64,000 nt of DNA from Ligula intestinalis (taxonomy: Eukaryota; Platyhelminthes; Cestoda; Diphyllobothriidea; Diphyllobothriidae). The position numbers and the translations under genes were made by a program. Below, piece by piece: positions 38,330 to 51,582 of the stretch (positions are counted from its first letter, which is position 1; each line of letters opens with the position of its first letter). The notes beneath the pieces were generated by a model. The model did no database searches. It was not told the origin of the DNA and saw only the letters and a list, made by a program, of their open reading frames with translations. Location: assembly GCA_036362985.1 (NCBI GenBank), contig JAYGXS010000003.1, positions 43,914,323 to 43,978,322 on the forward strand, written 5' to 3'.

Positions 38330-38830
38330 AGCCAGTTTAGAACGTCTGAATGACACCCTAGAAAATAAGATGCTAATGGATCGACATCTTATGATATAAC
38401 GGTGACTACGGTGTTGGCTGCGTCTAAGTACGTCCGTTGGAATCCCCAAGGAAGAGCACAATAAGAAGAGAGTAAATGTGAAGTCCACCTGAAGGATGTG
38501 TACAAAACCCGCAGTTGTTGTCTCGGGTGGCGGTTGCCGCTGGTTAATCTCCAGCGCGCTGAATGGCTCCACTTCGAGGCTAGCCCGGGCAATTGGAAGC
38601 GGACTAACGGTGCCCTCGCAGTCCGGGTTGAAACTCCAGCGTGTGAGCAGTCATTGTTTGGGCGCAATCCCCACGAAGGTACATGACCTTGAAGGCAATC
38701 TTCATATTGACAACGGAATAATTGTCGCAGTCGGTGGCAGACAAGACCCCCCAGGAAAGCCTGCAAGGTTGCTAGCCTTTGTTCAGGCAAAACTTCTAAC
38801 ACCGTAGCCACTCAAGTGTGTGCCAAGAAA
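38330..38830 (-). repeat. Dispersed repeat family R1, copy B
   Basis: This is the reverse-complement partner of 8060-8720. On the minus strand it carries AACAAAGGCTAGCAACC near 38775, GAGGGCACCGTTAGTCCGCT near 38605, and a coding-like LEINQRQPPPETTTAGFVH block near 38555-38500. A 140-codon minus frame at 38389-38811 overlaps a shorter frame holding the conserved peptide, so the true reading frame is uncertain. No known TE protein domain was identified. Confidence 0.6.
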
Positions 38831-41800
38831 AAAAGGTGCAGTTGAGCACAGTGACTGATTTACCTATGGAGTGGGTAAACGCAAGTCATTCGCAACCCCT
38901 ATTCTCGCCCAAAGTTCAAACTGTTTCAATTTACTGGCTGGCGGCTCAGGTTTGACTGCTATATAAGCCACATTTGAAAGCAGTCTATGAACATAAGTCA
39001 CAGCCCCGCAGTCATCCACTTCACAAAAATATGCAGAGAAACACCTGTGAGGTCTGAGTTGTGTCGTCAATTCGCAACCCTCCACATTACAAATGTAAAG
39101 TGCATTGGGAAAGCCTGAAGCTTGTCGGAATTATTGGAGTTATGTGCTGTGGGGACAGATTCCCAGAGCAGAACTCACTCTTTTTCCCTCTCGCAGCCGT
39201 TCTCCTACTGTCCTAGCTGATTAGGCATCTGCTAAGGAACCTGGGTGTATGTGGTTCACGCATGACCTGACTTACACACAAGACGCGTGGTTTTCGCATA
39301 ATGCGGTCTCCATCTACGTGAAAGACACTTCCTGTGCTTGTGGACGGCGGAATATTAATATGGGACTTTTGCTGTGGAAATTGTGTTCGCTCAAAAATAT
39401 ATTTGCTTTTTGGAGGAAGTCCTTACTGTGGCCCACATCGCTACCTTGATCCTACATAGTATCCAAAAACTCATGTTTCAGTAAATTCTCGAAATCGGTA
39501 TCTTATTTTAAAGATTTTGCTCTAAACGGCGAACGAAATTTGGATTTAAGGAAATAAACTTGAAACCATTGAAAACGCTGAAAAATGTATCAGCATCTGA
39601 AGGTCCACCTCTAAATCAAAGTTGTTTTTTAATATGAAGAAATCGGACTGGTAATTCATTGAAGTTAAGGAAAGGTTTAAATTTATAGCTGTTTTTACAT
39701 GAACGGAATATGCGGATTTTTAAGTCCCAAGTCCAGCCACGCACACCTTATCGGCGGTCCTGGACGCCGGGCCGTCTAGACATTGACACTCTGATCTCAA
39801 CTCCCCCAACTTCCCCCCTCCTCCCCAACGTGACAACGAGAACACTTCATCTGTCCACCAACCACCATAGTTTATTCATACCATATAAATGTAAAGACCT
39901 GACGAGAATTTATCGAAAACAAACGTATTTTCGCCAATTTATCTTCTGACACGTTCAATGGGAATTTTCGCAAAGTTAAAACAAATAAGTACTTTTTTCA
40001 TTTGCGTAACAAAGTTCATTATTGTTTCCGCGTTTTCGTACATGTGTTAATGCCAGTTTGCGAATGCGTATGAATATTTTGCAAACCTTAGCATTTTAAA
40101 CGAGCTATGCGTGGAATTATGCGCTTTACGCCTACCTGAAAGGCACATTTTCCGTGCTTGTAGAGGACAATGTTAGACGGGCTTGTATATTATGTGTGCG
40201 CTGGTGGGAAGATTTTGCTGATGCAGTGTAGTCTATGGTGGTTTATGACAGAATTACGTGGTGGTGCATGCCGTTGAGAAAGTCCATGCCGTGCGTCAGT
40301 CTACTTAGGTAATGCAGTCATTTGAAATGCCTCTGAACTTGATTTGCCAGTCTCGGTGCGGTGAATTCATAAGCGACTAAGCAGTTCAGCACGTGATATG
40401 CATATATGGAAACAGTATGAGCAAGATAGGTAACTAGCCGTTGGGCAGTTAGGGATGCCAGTGCCGGAAAGACAAAGTTATTCAATGTGCAAGGTAGACC
40501 TAGCATTTCGTTAGCTGATTGTTTTCTATTCCATAATTCTATGTCTGTCAAATGTGTTTTCCGACACGCTGTGAATCCTGAATCCTGCCTTATTAATTAT
40601 CCTCTTTTATTCTATCCTGGCGTTACTCCAACGTCTTATTTTTATTTTTTTCTTTATTTTGAAACGATTTTCATTAAAATCCCTACGATTCTTTATTATA
40701 TCCGTCGGTTACATTGCTATCACCTACCGCAAGCCCTAAGCTGGTGATCTGAAAATGCTTTTTATTCTTCCTGCTGCCTTCCTTCTGCTCGGCAGCCTTG
40801 CTTAAAAAAGATTTGTTGATTTCTGAACGTATCCTCTGAATGCTTCCTGTTTCATAAATATGTTGAGCTGATGTTATAGACAATGACACTTTTCAACGGT
40901 TGATCATTGTCGTAATTAAAATTTGATGGATTTACCCATCGCCTCCAAAGTTTCGTCGAAGCACGCTTCCTCACGTGTGAAGAAACAAAAATCCAGAAGC
41001 TGTGATTGGGCCTTTCTCCGTAGCATATATGCATTTTATGGAAACCTTATTATTAAATGCGTGCATCGAGTGTGGATATAATAACAGGCATGCGGCAAGC
41101 CTGAAACAGTCTCGGCAATCAAGAACAACCACCACCTTACTCTGACGATAGAAACAAGCGAGTGTCCGAAACTTAAGTCCCAAAAACGAATCGTCCATGT
41201 TCTCGTACCTTCTTATTCCTCTTCTTTGGGGGATGTTTAAAACTTCAATATACTTTAATATTTTTTAATTTATATGCTACGCGTACTGAATTGAGCCATT
41301 TTTGTTGAAAATGATGGATTACACCTCCAAAACAAAACGCATGACTCTCAAAATATTTCCAAATTTCTATCAATTTCGTTGTGTACGAAAATTAAATTCA
41401 GTAAATAAACAACACAGATAAAGTATCTAAATTACGATTCTGTGTTAGTATTTTGTCATGGTTTGTCTGCTTATCTGTTCTACCCAGAACATGTGTGGTA
41501 GATATGTCTACAGCAATTAATATATTGGACGTATTTTCAGCATTTACAGTTCCAATTTTTTCGACATCTTAACCCAATTGTATTTCAAATCATGGCCAAT
41601 AATTTGTAATTTGTAAAATTAAAATAATTCGGACCAAAGCATCTCAGTGTATATGGATTATTTTCCGGAGAATTCTCACGCAATAAACTCCATTGTTTCT
41701 AATTTACTGTGTAAAGCTGACGGGTAGCCTTGCACACCGTTTACAGATGGAAAAATGTACTCGGGATGACAAATGCAATAAAATTAAAAAGCGAAAGCAT

Positions 41801-44761
41801 AAACAGGAAAAACGGAATATCAGCAAATGTAAGGCATGAAATTTAATAAATTTGGATGGAGAGATTTTTGGACTAGCACAAGAAAATAAAAAGACAACAA
41901 TAATCAAAATGAAGGCCACGGCAAATCCTGACATAAATTGACAATACAATTGAGTTCGATGGAAAGATAGTCTGAAAGTTAAGTATGCGATAATACTGCT
42001 GAATCTTCCAAGAATTATGACTGTGGATTTGTCTTTTATGATGATAACGAAAGATTTCATTGTGAATTGGGCAACTGGAATCCTCGAGTTGATAAACCTT
42101 CCATATGCCATGGTAACTGAAACGTTAGTTGGGAGCAGAAAAACGGCCTAAATCGAGGACTTCCTTCACAATTCACAGTAAACATTATTTTATATGAAGT
42201 CTGTACAAATTTCAATAACATTTCGTATGAGAACTGGGGTATGCTAATGCTGACCCTGCAAGCAGCTTCACCTCTGTATTTTTTGCTTTTTATGTTTTGA
42301 AATGGAAAGTCCTTGATCAAATAGGAGTTCTGGAATTAAAGGTTTTACTGCTATTTATAACTTTAACAAATAGCACACATTAGGGGTAGAATTAGGTAAG
42401 AAGAAATCAACGGACGAATTCTAATGGGTACTGTTAACGATACATTGCAGTTTGAAAGAGCAATTGAATTTTCTGTAACTTATATGTTTCCTTAGAACGC
42501 ATCGGCAATAGTAACACACCAAGCTGGAAATTTATATTTCACTGATTAATATTGTCAATACCGACGTTTGTCGCAAACGTTTTGTCCATAGGAAGATGAT
42601 TTTTATCAATTAAAACTTACCCTAACGCAGAAACGCCGTAGAAAAATATCCTTTGTTAATATGAAGTTTGCAAAAATTACAATCAGAAAATTCAGAAGAC
42701 TAGTTTGGCGAGCGTACGTACACTTTCGATAAATTGTCTTCAGGTTAGTATATATGTGAGAGCGGGTAATAGGTAAAACAGCGGTTAAGCATGTTCATTG
42801 TCTCATAAAAGCAAGTCGTGAGAAACGGTTAAGGGGTTGATATGGAATGAATTGTTACTTGGAGAGAGCTTGGGGGAGCCAGTCTAGGGGAAAGAGGAGG
42901 GAAGGTGGGGAAAAACAGAACGCAGATGAGTGCATGCCTTTAAGTCACTGTGGGATACATCAGATTATAAATAGACTATAAAGGCTTCTGATGTCATTAC
43001 AAAAGCAAACTATGAACAGTTAACGAAAGCCGTTACACAATAAGATGCCATAGATTTTTGTCGGTGACCCTATCCATAAACAGTGCTTCCTCTCAACCTA
43101 CTACTTCCTGGGAAAATCGACGAGACAGTGTTCGTGTGACTTCGTAATTGAATACTGAACGTAATATTAACGGCCGAAAGCAGTTCGAGATCTATTCCGG
43201 AACAGTCCAAATCCGAGGTTGACTGATCTAGCAAAGTTCACTCTGATATTATTTTAATTTTTCAATCATCCTTCTGGGCCAAAGGGTACTGAAAGAAGTG
43301 GACCGACTCGATGTTTTTGATATTCTTATCATTTTTAACGAGAAATAAAAGGTGACGCAATATGTCATATCTACTAAATCTGACATACTAAACATCTGGC
43401 GAGATTAATTCGTCCAATCTTTCCTGAGGCTGGCGCTCAGGGCAAATTTAATTGTCATGCATCATCAAATAGTGAAGACCTTATATATTTTTTGACGTGA
43501 ACGGACTCGATGTTTTATCATACGCAATTTATGTTAAGCCTTCTTTCCATTGGTTAATATACATACATCCACTGGATATAATAAATTTTAGTCTGCTTTA
43601 AAGCAAGCCACATATTCTTTGCTGTCGCAATAAACTCTGATCTCTGCACAAATAAATAAAAAATAATTTTAGTGCGCAGGTTTTAATCCAACATTTGCGT
43701 TTTGCCGTAGGTTTCTATGTTTGCGATTTCTTTTGCCTTTATTAATGAAGTTTGGGTCATGATATCAGATCTGGCGCATCTCATAGCACAATATAAATAC
43801 TTCGTTTTAAATGAAATTACGATTTTTAGTGAGCTTTTATCAAATAACGTGAAATAATGTGAACGGTTTAACATTACTGTGCTACTAATTTCTGATTTTC
43901 CAGTTAGCTGACAATCTAAGTTCTGATCATCTAGCATGCCAAGAGGCATATGCAATTTCCTAGCCCGCCTTTATTATAGAGACATCCCGTGGATTGTCTG
44001 TTAATTATGCTCACAAGACTCACCCTTTATCTCAAGATGATAAAACAGTCTATGCAGTAGGGCGCTCAGTCTGTTGTCTGTTTAAGCCTCGTTTCGTTAT
44101 TGGTTCATCTGCATACTGGCACAGGACCTGACGATGCGGGATCTCCTAGGCAACGTTTGCTTAATATTTAGGTAAAAAATCCTTTTGATCCTAAGCAACA
44201 TTGGTTGCGCCCTATGATGAAAATAAAGTGAGAGTTTTGTAACAGACTGCCTATGAACGGCATTTTGCAGCAGCAAACTAACGTTCCCATACAAACTGCA
44301 ACTCATGTGTATGAATTACCCGGTTCGTTGTTGTGTCTAGCGATAAACCAACGATATAATCCAAAACGTTAGGCAAATGAAATTTAAGTCACAGTGATAG
44401 CATCTGCTTCTTCTCGAAATCTCTTCATTCGACTGCCGATATCGGTAGAGACGAGTGTGAAACATTGACCAAAATCTGTAATGCCAGCTGGAAAATGTAA
44501 TTTCAGAACTTAACAGGTAATAAAAAACGCACCAACAATTTGTCAAGCTAGATAATTTGCGCGGAAACACAATATCCATATTTCTATTTACCGTTGTATT
44601 CCAAATCCATGGATATGCACAGAAGTGTGTCCTATTCGGCAATTCTTGGTGATTAGACGAAGTTGCTAATGACGCATCTGAGGAGCCTCTAAAAACTTTT
44701 ACGGTTATGAAATTCAATGATTGAAGTGATTGCCAAAACAAGCGAACATGTGGGTCCCATT
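38831..44761. other. Long stretch without a supported gene
   Basis: A block at about 38870-39120 has higher GC and looks repeat-like. A dispersed repeat copy lies at 40825-40895. A hydrophobic minus-strand frame at 41704-42111 is AT-driven and matches no family. A G-rich run (GGGGG, GGGG, GGG and GGGG within 45 nt) lies near 42869-42913. No coding or RNA gene is supported. Confidence 0.4.
40825..40895 (+). repeat. Dispersed repeat R2, copy B (partial)
   Basis: TATCCTCTGAATGCTTCC and TTGAGCTGATGTTATAGAC align with the block at 9980-10065 in the same orientation, with a short deletion between them. The boundaries are not defined. Confidence 0.4.
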
Positions 44762-44853
44762 AAGTAATTGAGAAGTAATTGACTCGATCACTGGGACAAT
44801 ACTTTTATTCACATCACGTTTCGAGCTTTGTTGCGGATTTTTCGTCAGAGACA
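44762..44853 (-). ncRNA. Degenerate hammerhead-like repeat (copy 7)
   Basis: On the minus strand CTGACGA (44842-44848) and GAAACGTG (about 44817-44824) bracket a decayed stem II (AAAATCCGCAACAAAGCTC). The tail TATTGTCCCAGTGATCGAGT and ACTTCTCAATTACTTAATGG is nearly identical to copies 4 and 8. Downstream CACATGTTCGCTTGTTTTGG matches the flank of copy 8. One base is changed in each catalytic box. Confidence 0.6.
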
Positions 44854-44984
44854 GAGTCAGATAGCAAAAGAAGATATGCGCAGTATATGCACAGCAGTTT
44901 TCAGTGTTTATAGGATGCAATCGTTACTGCAAACATGCAACGACAGTTAATGGTAATTGCTTTCTTGCGTGTTGGCAGTTTTTT

Positions 44985-45822
44985 GAACAGCATACGGACT
45001 GTGCCCAGCTGAACTTTCATCCGCGTGGTGGACTAGGGCGTGATGACTGCTCGACCAGCTGGCCCTTCGGTATTGGCTAGGGTAACGTGGTGGCCTGTCC
45101 ATATTCCAAATGGTGACTTGCTTTGGGCCAATTAAGTCTCAACACCGAGTATGGTTCGTGCGAAAAGTTGCACTTGTTTATGGATTGGGGGCCCGTAGAC
45201 CATGTCTCAAGCAATTATTGGCTCACTGATTTTCACCTTTTGTGAGAATGTCTGCCTCAGAAAACGTGAATGTGTGGCGGAGTCTCGTCGAATGAGCCTC
45301 AACTTGCGAATTGGCATCATTCCACCGCACTGCTGCCGCGTGTTTGTCAATTTGCGTCTTGAGAAGTCTGCCAGTTTCTCCGAAAAAATTGCATTGTCCG
45401 TAACTGCACCAGATCACGTAGACAACTACAGATATATTTTCTCATGGCAATGGGTTTTTTAGTTTTATTATCTGACACCAAATGGTCGTGTTTGGCCTGT
45501 GGGCGACCCCAACTCCAAGGAGTACGAGAAGGCGGCCGACAGCCTCCGATATAGGAGATCGTTCGATAAATTTTTAGGTCAGCGCGACCTTGTTGGCCAT
45601 CTCGTTTGCGCAAGCACCGGTTCACGAAGTTGCGCGGGTAGCCATTGTGTCTGCACGCCCGTCAAAGGTATTGTTACTCGGTAACTTTATCCTCTGCTTC
45701 GCTGCGTTGCACATCAACATGCCAATAGAGCGTCCCTACGCAACTGCGTTTTTGGCTGATTGGGCGGCTGTTGTTATAATTCAGTACTTGCATCTTGTTT
45801 GTCGCTTTTCTAAATACTTTAG
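44985..45822 (-). mobile_element. Penelope-like element, group 1, 5'-truncated minus-strand copy
   Basis: Minus-strand sequence begins at KVFRKATNKMQVLNYNN near 45820 and continues ISQKRSCVGTLYWHVD. MNRCLRKRDGQQ follows at 45625. A GIY-YIG-type segment follows (VIWCSYGQCNFFGETGRLLK, then RWNDANSQVEAHSTRLRHTF) at about 45420-45240. A C-terminal stretch aligns with SHGSRATNP of the 16.2-kb copy. The 3' flank to about 44985 includes GGATGAAAGTTCAGCTGGGC, matching the inner edge of the palindrome arms. The RT catalytic region is absent: the element starts exactly where a + strand hammerhead-like repeat begins. Confidence 0.87.
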
Positions 45823-45945
45823 TCTCTGATGACGAATTCGCGACGGATTGCCAGGCCAATAACAGTAAAGTTGCAGCGATTGAGTCATCATCTTCTCAAT
45901 TACATCCGGGGACTCGTATGTTTGCTTGCATTGGCGACTGTTAAA
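45822..45945 (+). ncRNA. Hammerhead-like repeat (copy 8)
   Basis: CTGATGA is intact (45826-45832), followed by CGAATTCGCGACGGATTG. The GAAACGTC box has decayed to GCCAGGCC. Tail GTTGCAGCGATTGAGTC and ATCTTCTCAATTACATCCGG, then ATGTTTGCTTGCATTGGCG, match the family and its conserved flank. It sits head-to-head with the group-1 PLE on the minus strand, so the junction is inverted. Confidence 0.55.
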
Positions 45946-48900
45946 TTGCCCATGGTATCTGTAATATAGCTGACGGTAAGTGTATGAGATACGCTGTTCC
46001 TTAGGCATTAGGATGGAGTAGTCGCAAACGTATTGCCCCATTGCGGACATCAAACATTTATATCCTAAATCTTTACTTATTGTTTACCAGAAATACAGTG
46101 AATTGCCTATCTTACGGAACCAAATGAATTTACCAAGATAAAACCGAATGTCTTACATAAGCCCACGCTGAGACCCACACGTTTTACAGAAGTTAGAGGA
46201 CTACAGTTCTTAAAAAGAAGACATATTAAGATTAAATAATTCATTTTACGTTGTTATGGAAGATTATTTTTTCGGAAAAAGCCGCAAATTCAAAAACATG
46301 CGTAAGATTGGGGCAAGTTAGCAAAATTAGCATTTAAAATGGCAAGGCCTGTTCATTCAAACACCAAATGAATAAAGCAGCAAAAATGCAACTGTATTTC
46401 AAAATTGTTCCTTAATCAACCTTTCTGAAACATATCCTTTCATTTTACTCGAAATGTAACCTACAAAGTTTGGCAAACGGTCCGACGTTTGAGTATATAT
46501 TCCGCGGTGCATTCACGCGAACTGCCTGTTTTTCCTGTTTCGCAACCAATGAGATAATTTGGATTATAGCAAGCAGATTTTCATTTGATTGCAACAATTG
46601 GGGTGCCATAGAAATATAATATTTCATAGCCTCATTTGTAGACATCCCGTCATTGACTAATAGACGTAAAAAGAATTGTTGCCTGCAAACGTAAATGGGC
46701 CATTTTGCGTATATTCACAATAAATTCCTTTTGATACATTTCGTTGTAATTATTATAATTGTTCGATTACGCAAATTTTCTTATTGTTTTGAACAAGTGG
46801 AAAACACATAAAGATAATCAGTGCTTTCAGTCGGTTGCCATAGATGCGAAGTGTTTTATACGTGTTTTTCAAAACGTTCAAATTAGCATATGCTTTAAAA
46901 GTATGTCTAATGCAGTTTTAATGCAGTTGCCTGTAACCGTACCAAAACCCGTCCATTCATTACCGAGAAAAATGAGTGTTTACAATAAGTCACAATTTTA
47001 TGTACCTGAAGTCAATTAAATGTTTTCTAAAAAAGTAAGCTTTTTAAAAGTGGCGTTAGTAAGGGAATTCGAAGTCGAATAGGTGCATCGAACATAAAGT
47101 CAACGTAAGCGTTGTACCGTTTGACCGGGTTTGGACTTGCATGAAAATATGAAATAAACTTTTTGCCGTAAATAAAAGCACTAAATGGATATGTTTGGAA
47201 ACCTAATATATTTTCAAAACAGAATTGTTCAATTTTAATCCCCTTTTTATCCTCGAAAACAAAGAATTTTCTTATATTTGTATTTACCTAATTTTTATGA
47301 TGGCAAACGAAAATTTCTCTTCTCTGAAGTGATACAGGGACTTAAAAAATATAAGTTATGATAAGACAGCAACATCGCAAATATCTCACGTGGAAAAGTC
47401 GTGACGAGAGGGATAAGATGATTAACACCTGACAAAAAAGGGTTAATTAGAGTTGCATCTGCTCAGGAGCACGGGGATGTGAAAGAAAGCGAACGAAATC
47501 TACCACTGTTTAAGGAAGGTGCAGCACGTATGTAGGAGCACTTATGTCTTAAGAAAACGCTTAAACACTACTGAATAAATCTTAACAAACTTGTCCATCG
47601 AAAAAACATAAGTGAAGGTTAGTCCACTGCTAAAACAAGCACCGTAGCCCAGATCTGATGGAGAACGAACTGTCATTTATTCGAAACATTGTGTGACAAA
47701 ATGGTAGATTTGACTTATAACATTGAAATAAGAATTTTCTAGTGACTGAAAAGGACCAGCTATTCATCACCTTAACGTTTTACTGGGTTGTGCTCAGTGA
47801 AATTCTACATTGCCATTTAAAGTGTCATTTCCCGCACGTACTAAACTGTGAGAATAAGGCTAAGTGACTCAACATTTCCGCTTCTTTACCAAAAACAGAC
47901 TTCTACATAACTTTGAAAAGGCGTAAAGCGTGGATGACAGCTGATTAATCGAAATATTACAAGGAGTATTGGCATGTGAAACGATTGGATCCATGTGCGT
48001 GCAGACTCACGGCCATAAAATATGCACGACACTCCAGCCACTGCACAGCCTACCTAGAAGCAATAACCCTAGTGGGTCAGCGGGGTGTCCGACAGGCCTT
48101 GCCAAAAGGATGAATGAGAATATTTTATATGCAATTTCTGGTAGCAGATCAAATAGACATACTTTGCATAAAGCAAATGTTTCGAAAGGACTTTCTTACT
48201 GTTAGCAGTAGGCAGTTATTGCAAAAACTTGCACTGGACACCAATATTGCGACTGAAGCAGCATTGTTTGAAAATATACAAAGCATATAAATTGTTCAAA
48301 GTTGTCAACAAAATGATAAATCACAGTCGACTTTTAAGAGTTACAGTTGAATTCAATATAAAATGTGAATTGTGTGCTTATAGCATGAAGCAAACTGGGG
48401 GTGCACGAGCTTCTGATAATGAGCAATGGATAATCTATAGCCTTAATTAGCTGGCGACTATGATTGTAAAAGAAAACAGTAATGCTTCTTGCTTTTACAG
48501 GTTACTTTATTGCTTCAACAATTCCTCAATGCAATTACAAACTTCCATGGTTTACACTCAAAACGGGTCAAAAATATATGGTTATGCAATTATATTTTCA
48601 AAGTTTCAGGCGAGATAATAATGGGCTGTTTTCAAATTTTGTTAACTTAAAAAACGCTAATTGGAGTTGACCTCGGCTAGTTAGATTCGGATTTTTCCAT
48701 AAATTCTGGTAATTTAACGTGAAAGTGTACCAGCCTACGCTAATGAGGTGAACATAGTTCTTTCCGCGTGTCGACACAACTGCACATACGCAGAACTGCT
48801 GGAGGTAAGGGACGAGGAATCGAGTGCGAAGGTGACCTGCAGTTTTCAAATATTTGCTTGCTGAAGTCAAATTAATGGGTATTTAGTGTCTGACTAGACA

Positions 48901-49224
48901 TGCTTCAATTGGCTAAGACAGAACTTGCCTTAATTACTTGCCTGGAGGGAAGATATTGTCAGTTAACTGGATAAATTACGTAAGACTTTTGAAATGTTCT
49001 ACCGTTTCCTTTAATATCTTATTCGTGGTAGGTCCGAATGATGCTGAGAGCGTGTGCCAAGTGCCTACTGACAGTTTTGCATGACCCGACATTTGTTATT
49101 GCCTGCTCAGGGAAAAATTCTCTCAGCGGCAGACTAGCGTGAGTTGACTACATTTAGAATAATTTTGTGACGGAAAGTCTATTAGAGACCACATTTAATT
49201 AAGTTTTCTGAATTCAGTCCAAAC
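45946..49224. other. AT-rich stretch without a supported gene
   Basis: Only short unrecognised frames occur. A GC-richer piece at about 47980-48120 may be a small repeat. No domain, RNA gene or repeat unit with defined ends was recognised. Confidence 0.4.
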
Positions 49225-51582
49225 GTTGATACTAATATTTAGGTCATTGTCCAGCAGCCACAGTGGGACAACTCAAGAAACTTTTTTTAAATTTGCGAAA
49301 AGCCCAATTGAAAATTTTGGAAGGTAAATTCGCGAACTCTGTGCCCGATCGTAGTGCGGTAACCAGATGCAACATCTGAAGAGGGGACTTTACACAAATG
49401 AAAACCACAGTGAGCGAGATAGACTGGAACGAACTATTCACCGTGTGCGTTCTCGATGATTGGTCGGCATTCAAAGCCGTGTTACACGGACTAATTACCG
49501 ATTTCTGTCCTATCACGGTAAAGAAAGTAACAAATAGGTCTCGATTGCTACCACCGAGGCTAAAGAGGGAAATAAACCGCAAAGGAAGGCTGTTCAAAAT
49601 CTATCGCAGAGAGAGGACCCCCGAATCGTACAATGGGTATTAAGCACAGAGAAAAAAGGTTAAGAGCCTGATACGAATTAGCCGACAAAACTTTGAGAGT
49701 TATCTTATAAATCGTGCAGTAGGAAACCCAAAGCTTTTCTACAGCTACGTTAGGCAATGTACTCGAAACAGAAACCCTATTCCTCTGCTAAAAACAGACG
49801 TCGGTGTAGACATTTGCGAGATTTACGAAAAGGCGAGGCATCTATCCTGCTTCTTCCAGTCAGTCTTTACGAGAGAGTCTGAGTTCACCGCTATTAACTG
49901 CAGAGTGGGTGTTGTCCAGACCATAGACTCGGTTGCACTGACGGAAGCTACCGTTCTGTGAGAACTTCTACAGCTTAAAGAAACGAAGTCGTCAGGTCCG
50001 GATGAGATACCTGCAAAGCTATTAAAAGAGCTAGCCATAGAGTTGGCGGTTCCCCTGTACCTTATCTTCCGAGCTTCTCTTAATACTGGACAAGTGCCAC
50101 CTGATTGGAAGGCAGCGTGGATCTCACCCATCCACAAAAGTGGGAGTCGGGCGACCGCAAATAACTAATGACCGGTCAGTCTCACCTCAATATCCTGCAA
50201 GCTTATGGAACGCATAGTCAAACGCGAGTTGATGCACTTTTTGGAGCAACATCAACTTCTTTTTGATAAGCAGCACGGACTCCGCAGGGAAAGGTCCTGC
50301 TTGACCAATCTGCTCTATTGTCTAGAGCAATGGACCCGAGCGATCGATGAAAGGAATACGGTGTATACAGTGTTCGTAGACTTCAAGAAGGCGTTTGACA
50401 CGGTGCCCCATCAACGTCTCTGATACAAGCTCAGCCGCATAGGGGTAAGGGGAAACCTTTTGCAGTGGATAGTAAACTTCTTGACTGGTCGTACTCAGAC
50501 CGTGTGTATTGGCGAACAGCGGTCGGCGGAGGTAGCAGTTGAGAGCGGGGTTCCACAGGGATCTGTTCTTGGCCCTATTCTCTTCCTTATATACATTGAT
50601 GACTGCATAAGCGGACTAGACTGTGAAATCGCAATGTTTGCTGATGACATAAAACTTTGGAAGGTCATACGCAACCCAGACGATGAATTAAATCTCCAGG
50701 CAAATTTGCATAGACTGGAGCAATGGTCGAACCTTTGGCTCATGCCATTCAATGTGGCCAAATGCAACCTAATGTGCTTTGGTAGAACCAGCACTACGCC
50801 TCGGAGGGTGTATTACCTGAATCACACGCCACTACCAGAGGTGGAGGCTCAGAAAGACCTGGGGGTGTGGTTCACGCCTTTACTGAAGCCATCACTCCAC
50901 GTCCTGAAAGTGGCTAAATCCGCAATGTCGAGCTTGTATTTAATCAAGCGCGCCTTTGCTAAGTATGACAAAGTTGTATTTGGCAAGGTATTTGGCACGT
51001 TCGTGCGACCTCAACTGGAATTTGCCATCTAAGCCTGGAGACCTTGGACAACCAAAGACAAAAAACCTCGAAAGGGTACAAAGACGCGCAACAAAATTAG
51101 TACGAGGCCAACGGAACCTCCCTTATGAGACCCGATTGGTAAATCTTGACTTGTTTCCTCGGGATTACAGGCAGCTACGTGAGGACCTAATCCAGGCATT
51201 TCGCATGTTGCGTGGTAAGGATTGCTGCCTCCAAACAAATGACTTCTTTGAGCGGGCCACCACCTCTAGGCTGCGAGGACACCCCCTCAAATTACGTGTG
51301 ACTGGGGCAAGACTTGACCCAAGATAATTCTTTTTTTCTAAGAGGGTAATCCAGGCATGGAATGCCCTTCCTGCGGATATTGTCATGTCCCCTTCCGTGG
51401 ATGTTTTTAAGGCAAACCTAGAGCGATTAAATGAGTATCGTCACGATTAAGTTCTCCAAATCCAATCACTGAAGTATTCCGAATCCAAAAATTGAAGCGC
51501 TCTAAATCCAAACCTTGAAATGCTAGAAATGCTATAAATATACACTTAGAGTAATTTTTAAGTAGTATTATTATTATTACTT
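49225..51582 (+). mobile_element. Non-LTR retrotransposon (CR1/Jockey-type LINE), 5'-truncated
   Basis: The element begins in the endonuclease-RT linker and keeps most of the reverse transcriptase, so it is a classic 5'-truncated LINE insertion. RT landmarks in frame: SSGPDEIPAKLLKEL (about 49990), PVSLTSISCKLMERIV (50173), HGLRRERSCLTNLL (50274), YTVFVDFKKAFDTVPH (50363), SGVPQGSVLGPILFLIYIDD (50545) and the catalytic FADD at 50637-50648. Thumb sequence follows. After a frameshift near 51058 come ERVQRRATKLVRGQRNLPYE and a C-terminal WNALPADIVMSPSVDVFKAN (51358). In-frame stops occur at 49641, 49959, 50166, 50421 and 51030. The (ATT)n tract at 51567-51579 is a typical 3' tail. It cannot encode a full ORF2 protein. 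Confidence 0.93.
50205..51032 (+). pseudogene. LINE reverse transcriptase, palm and thumb
   Basis: This is the best-preserved part of the LINE ORF2, readable in one frame apart from a TGA at 50421 (the codon after HQRL). It covers RT blocks 2 to 7. They include the F-x-D-x-x-K-A-F-D-T-V block (first catalytic Asp) and FADD (the other two), so the active-site residues themselves are intact. A stop at 51030, where the second-codon Gln of related sequences would be, and a frameshift 25 bases later truncate the protein before the C-terminal domain. Confidence 0.9.

Noticed and set aside
41704..42111. 135-codon hydrophobic minus-strand frame resembling a membrane protein
   Set aside because: Hydrophobic residues are expected from T-rich DNA. 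There is no conserved motif or supporting context.
42540..42600. Possible tenth hammerhead-like motif (ACGTTTGCGACAAACGT)
   Set aside because: It has a strong hairpin, but CTGATGA, GAAAC and the family tail are not convincingly present.
42869..42913. Four G tracts resembling a quadruplex motif
   Set aside because: Two loops are longer than 7 nt and nothing nearby suggests a function.
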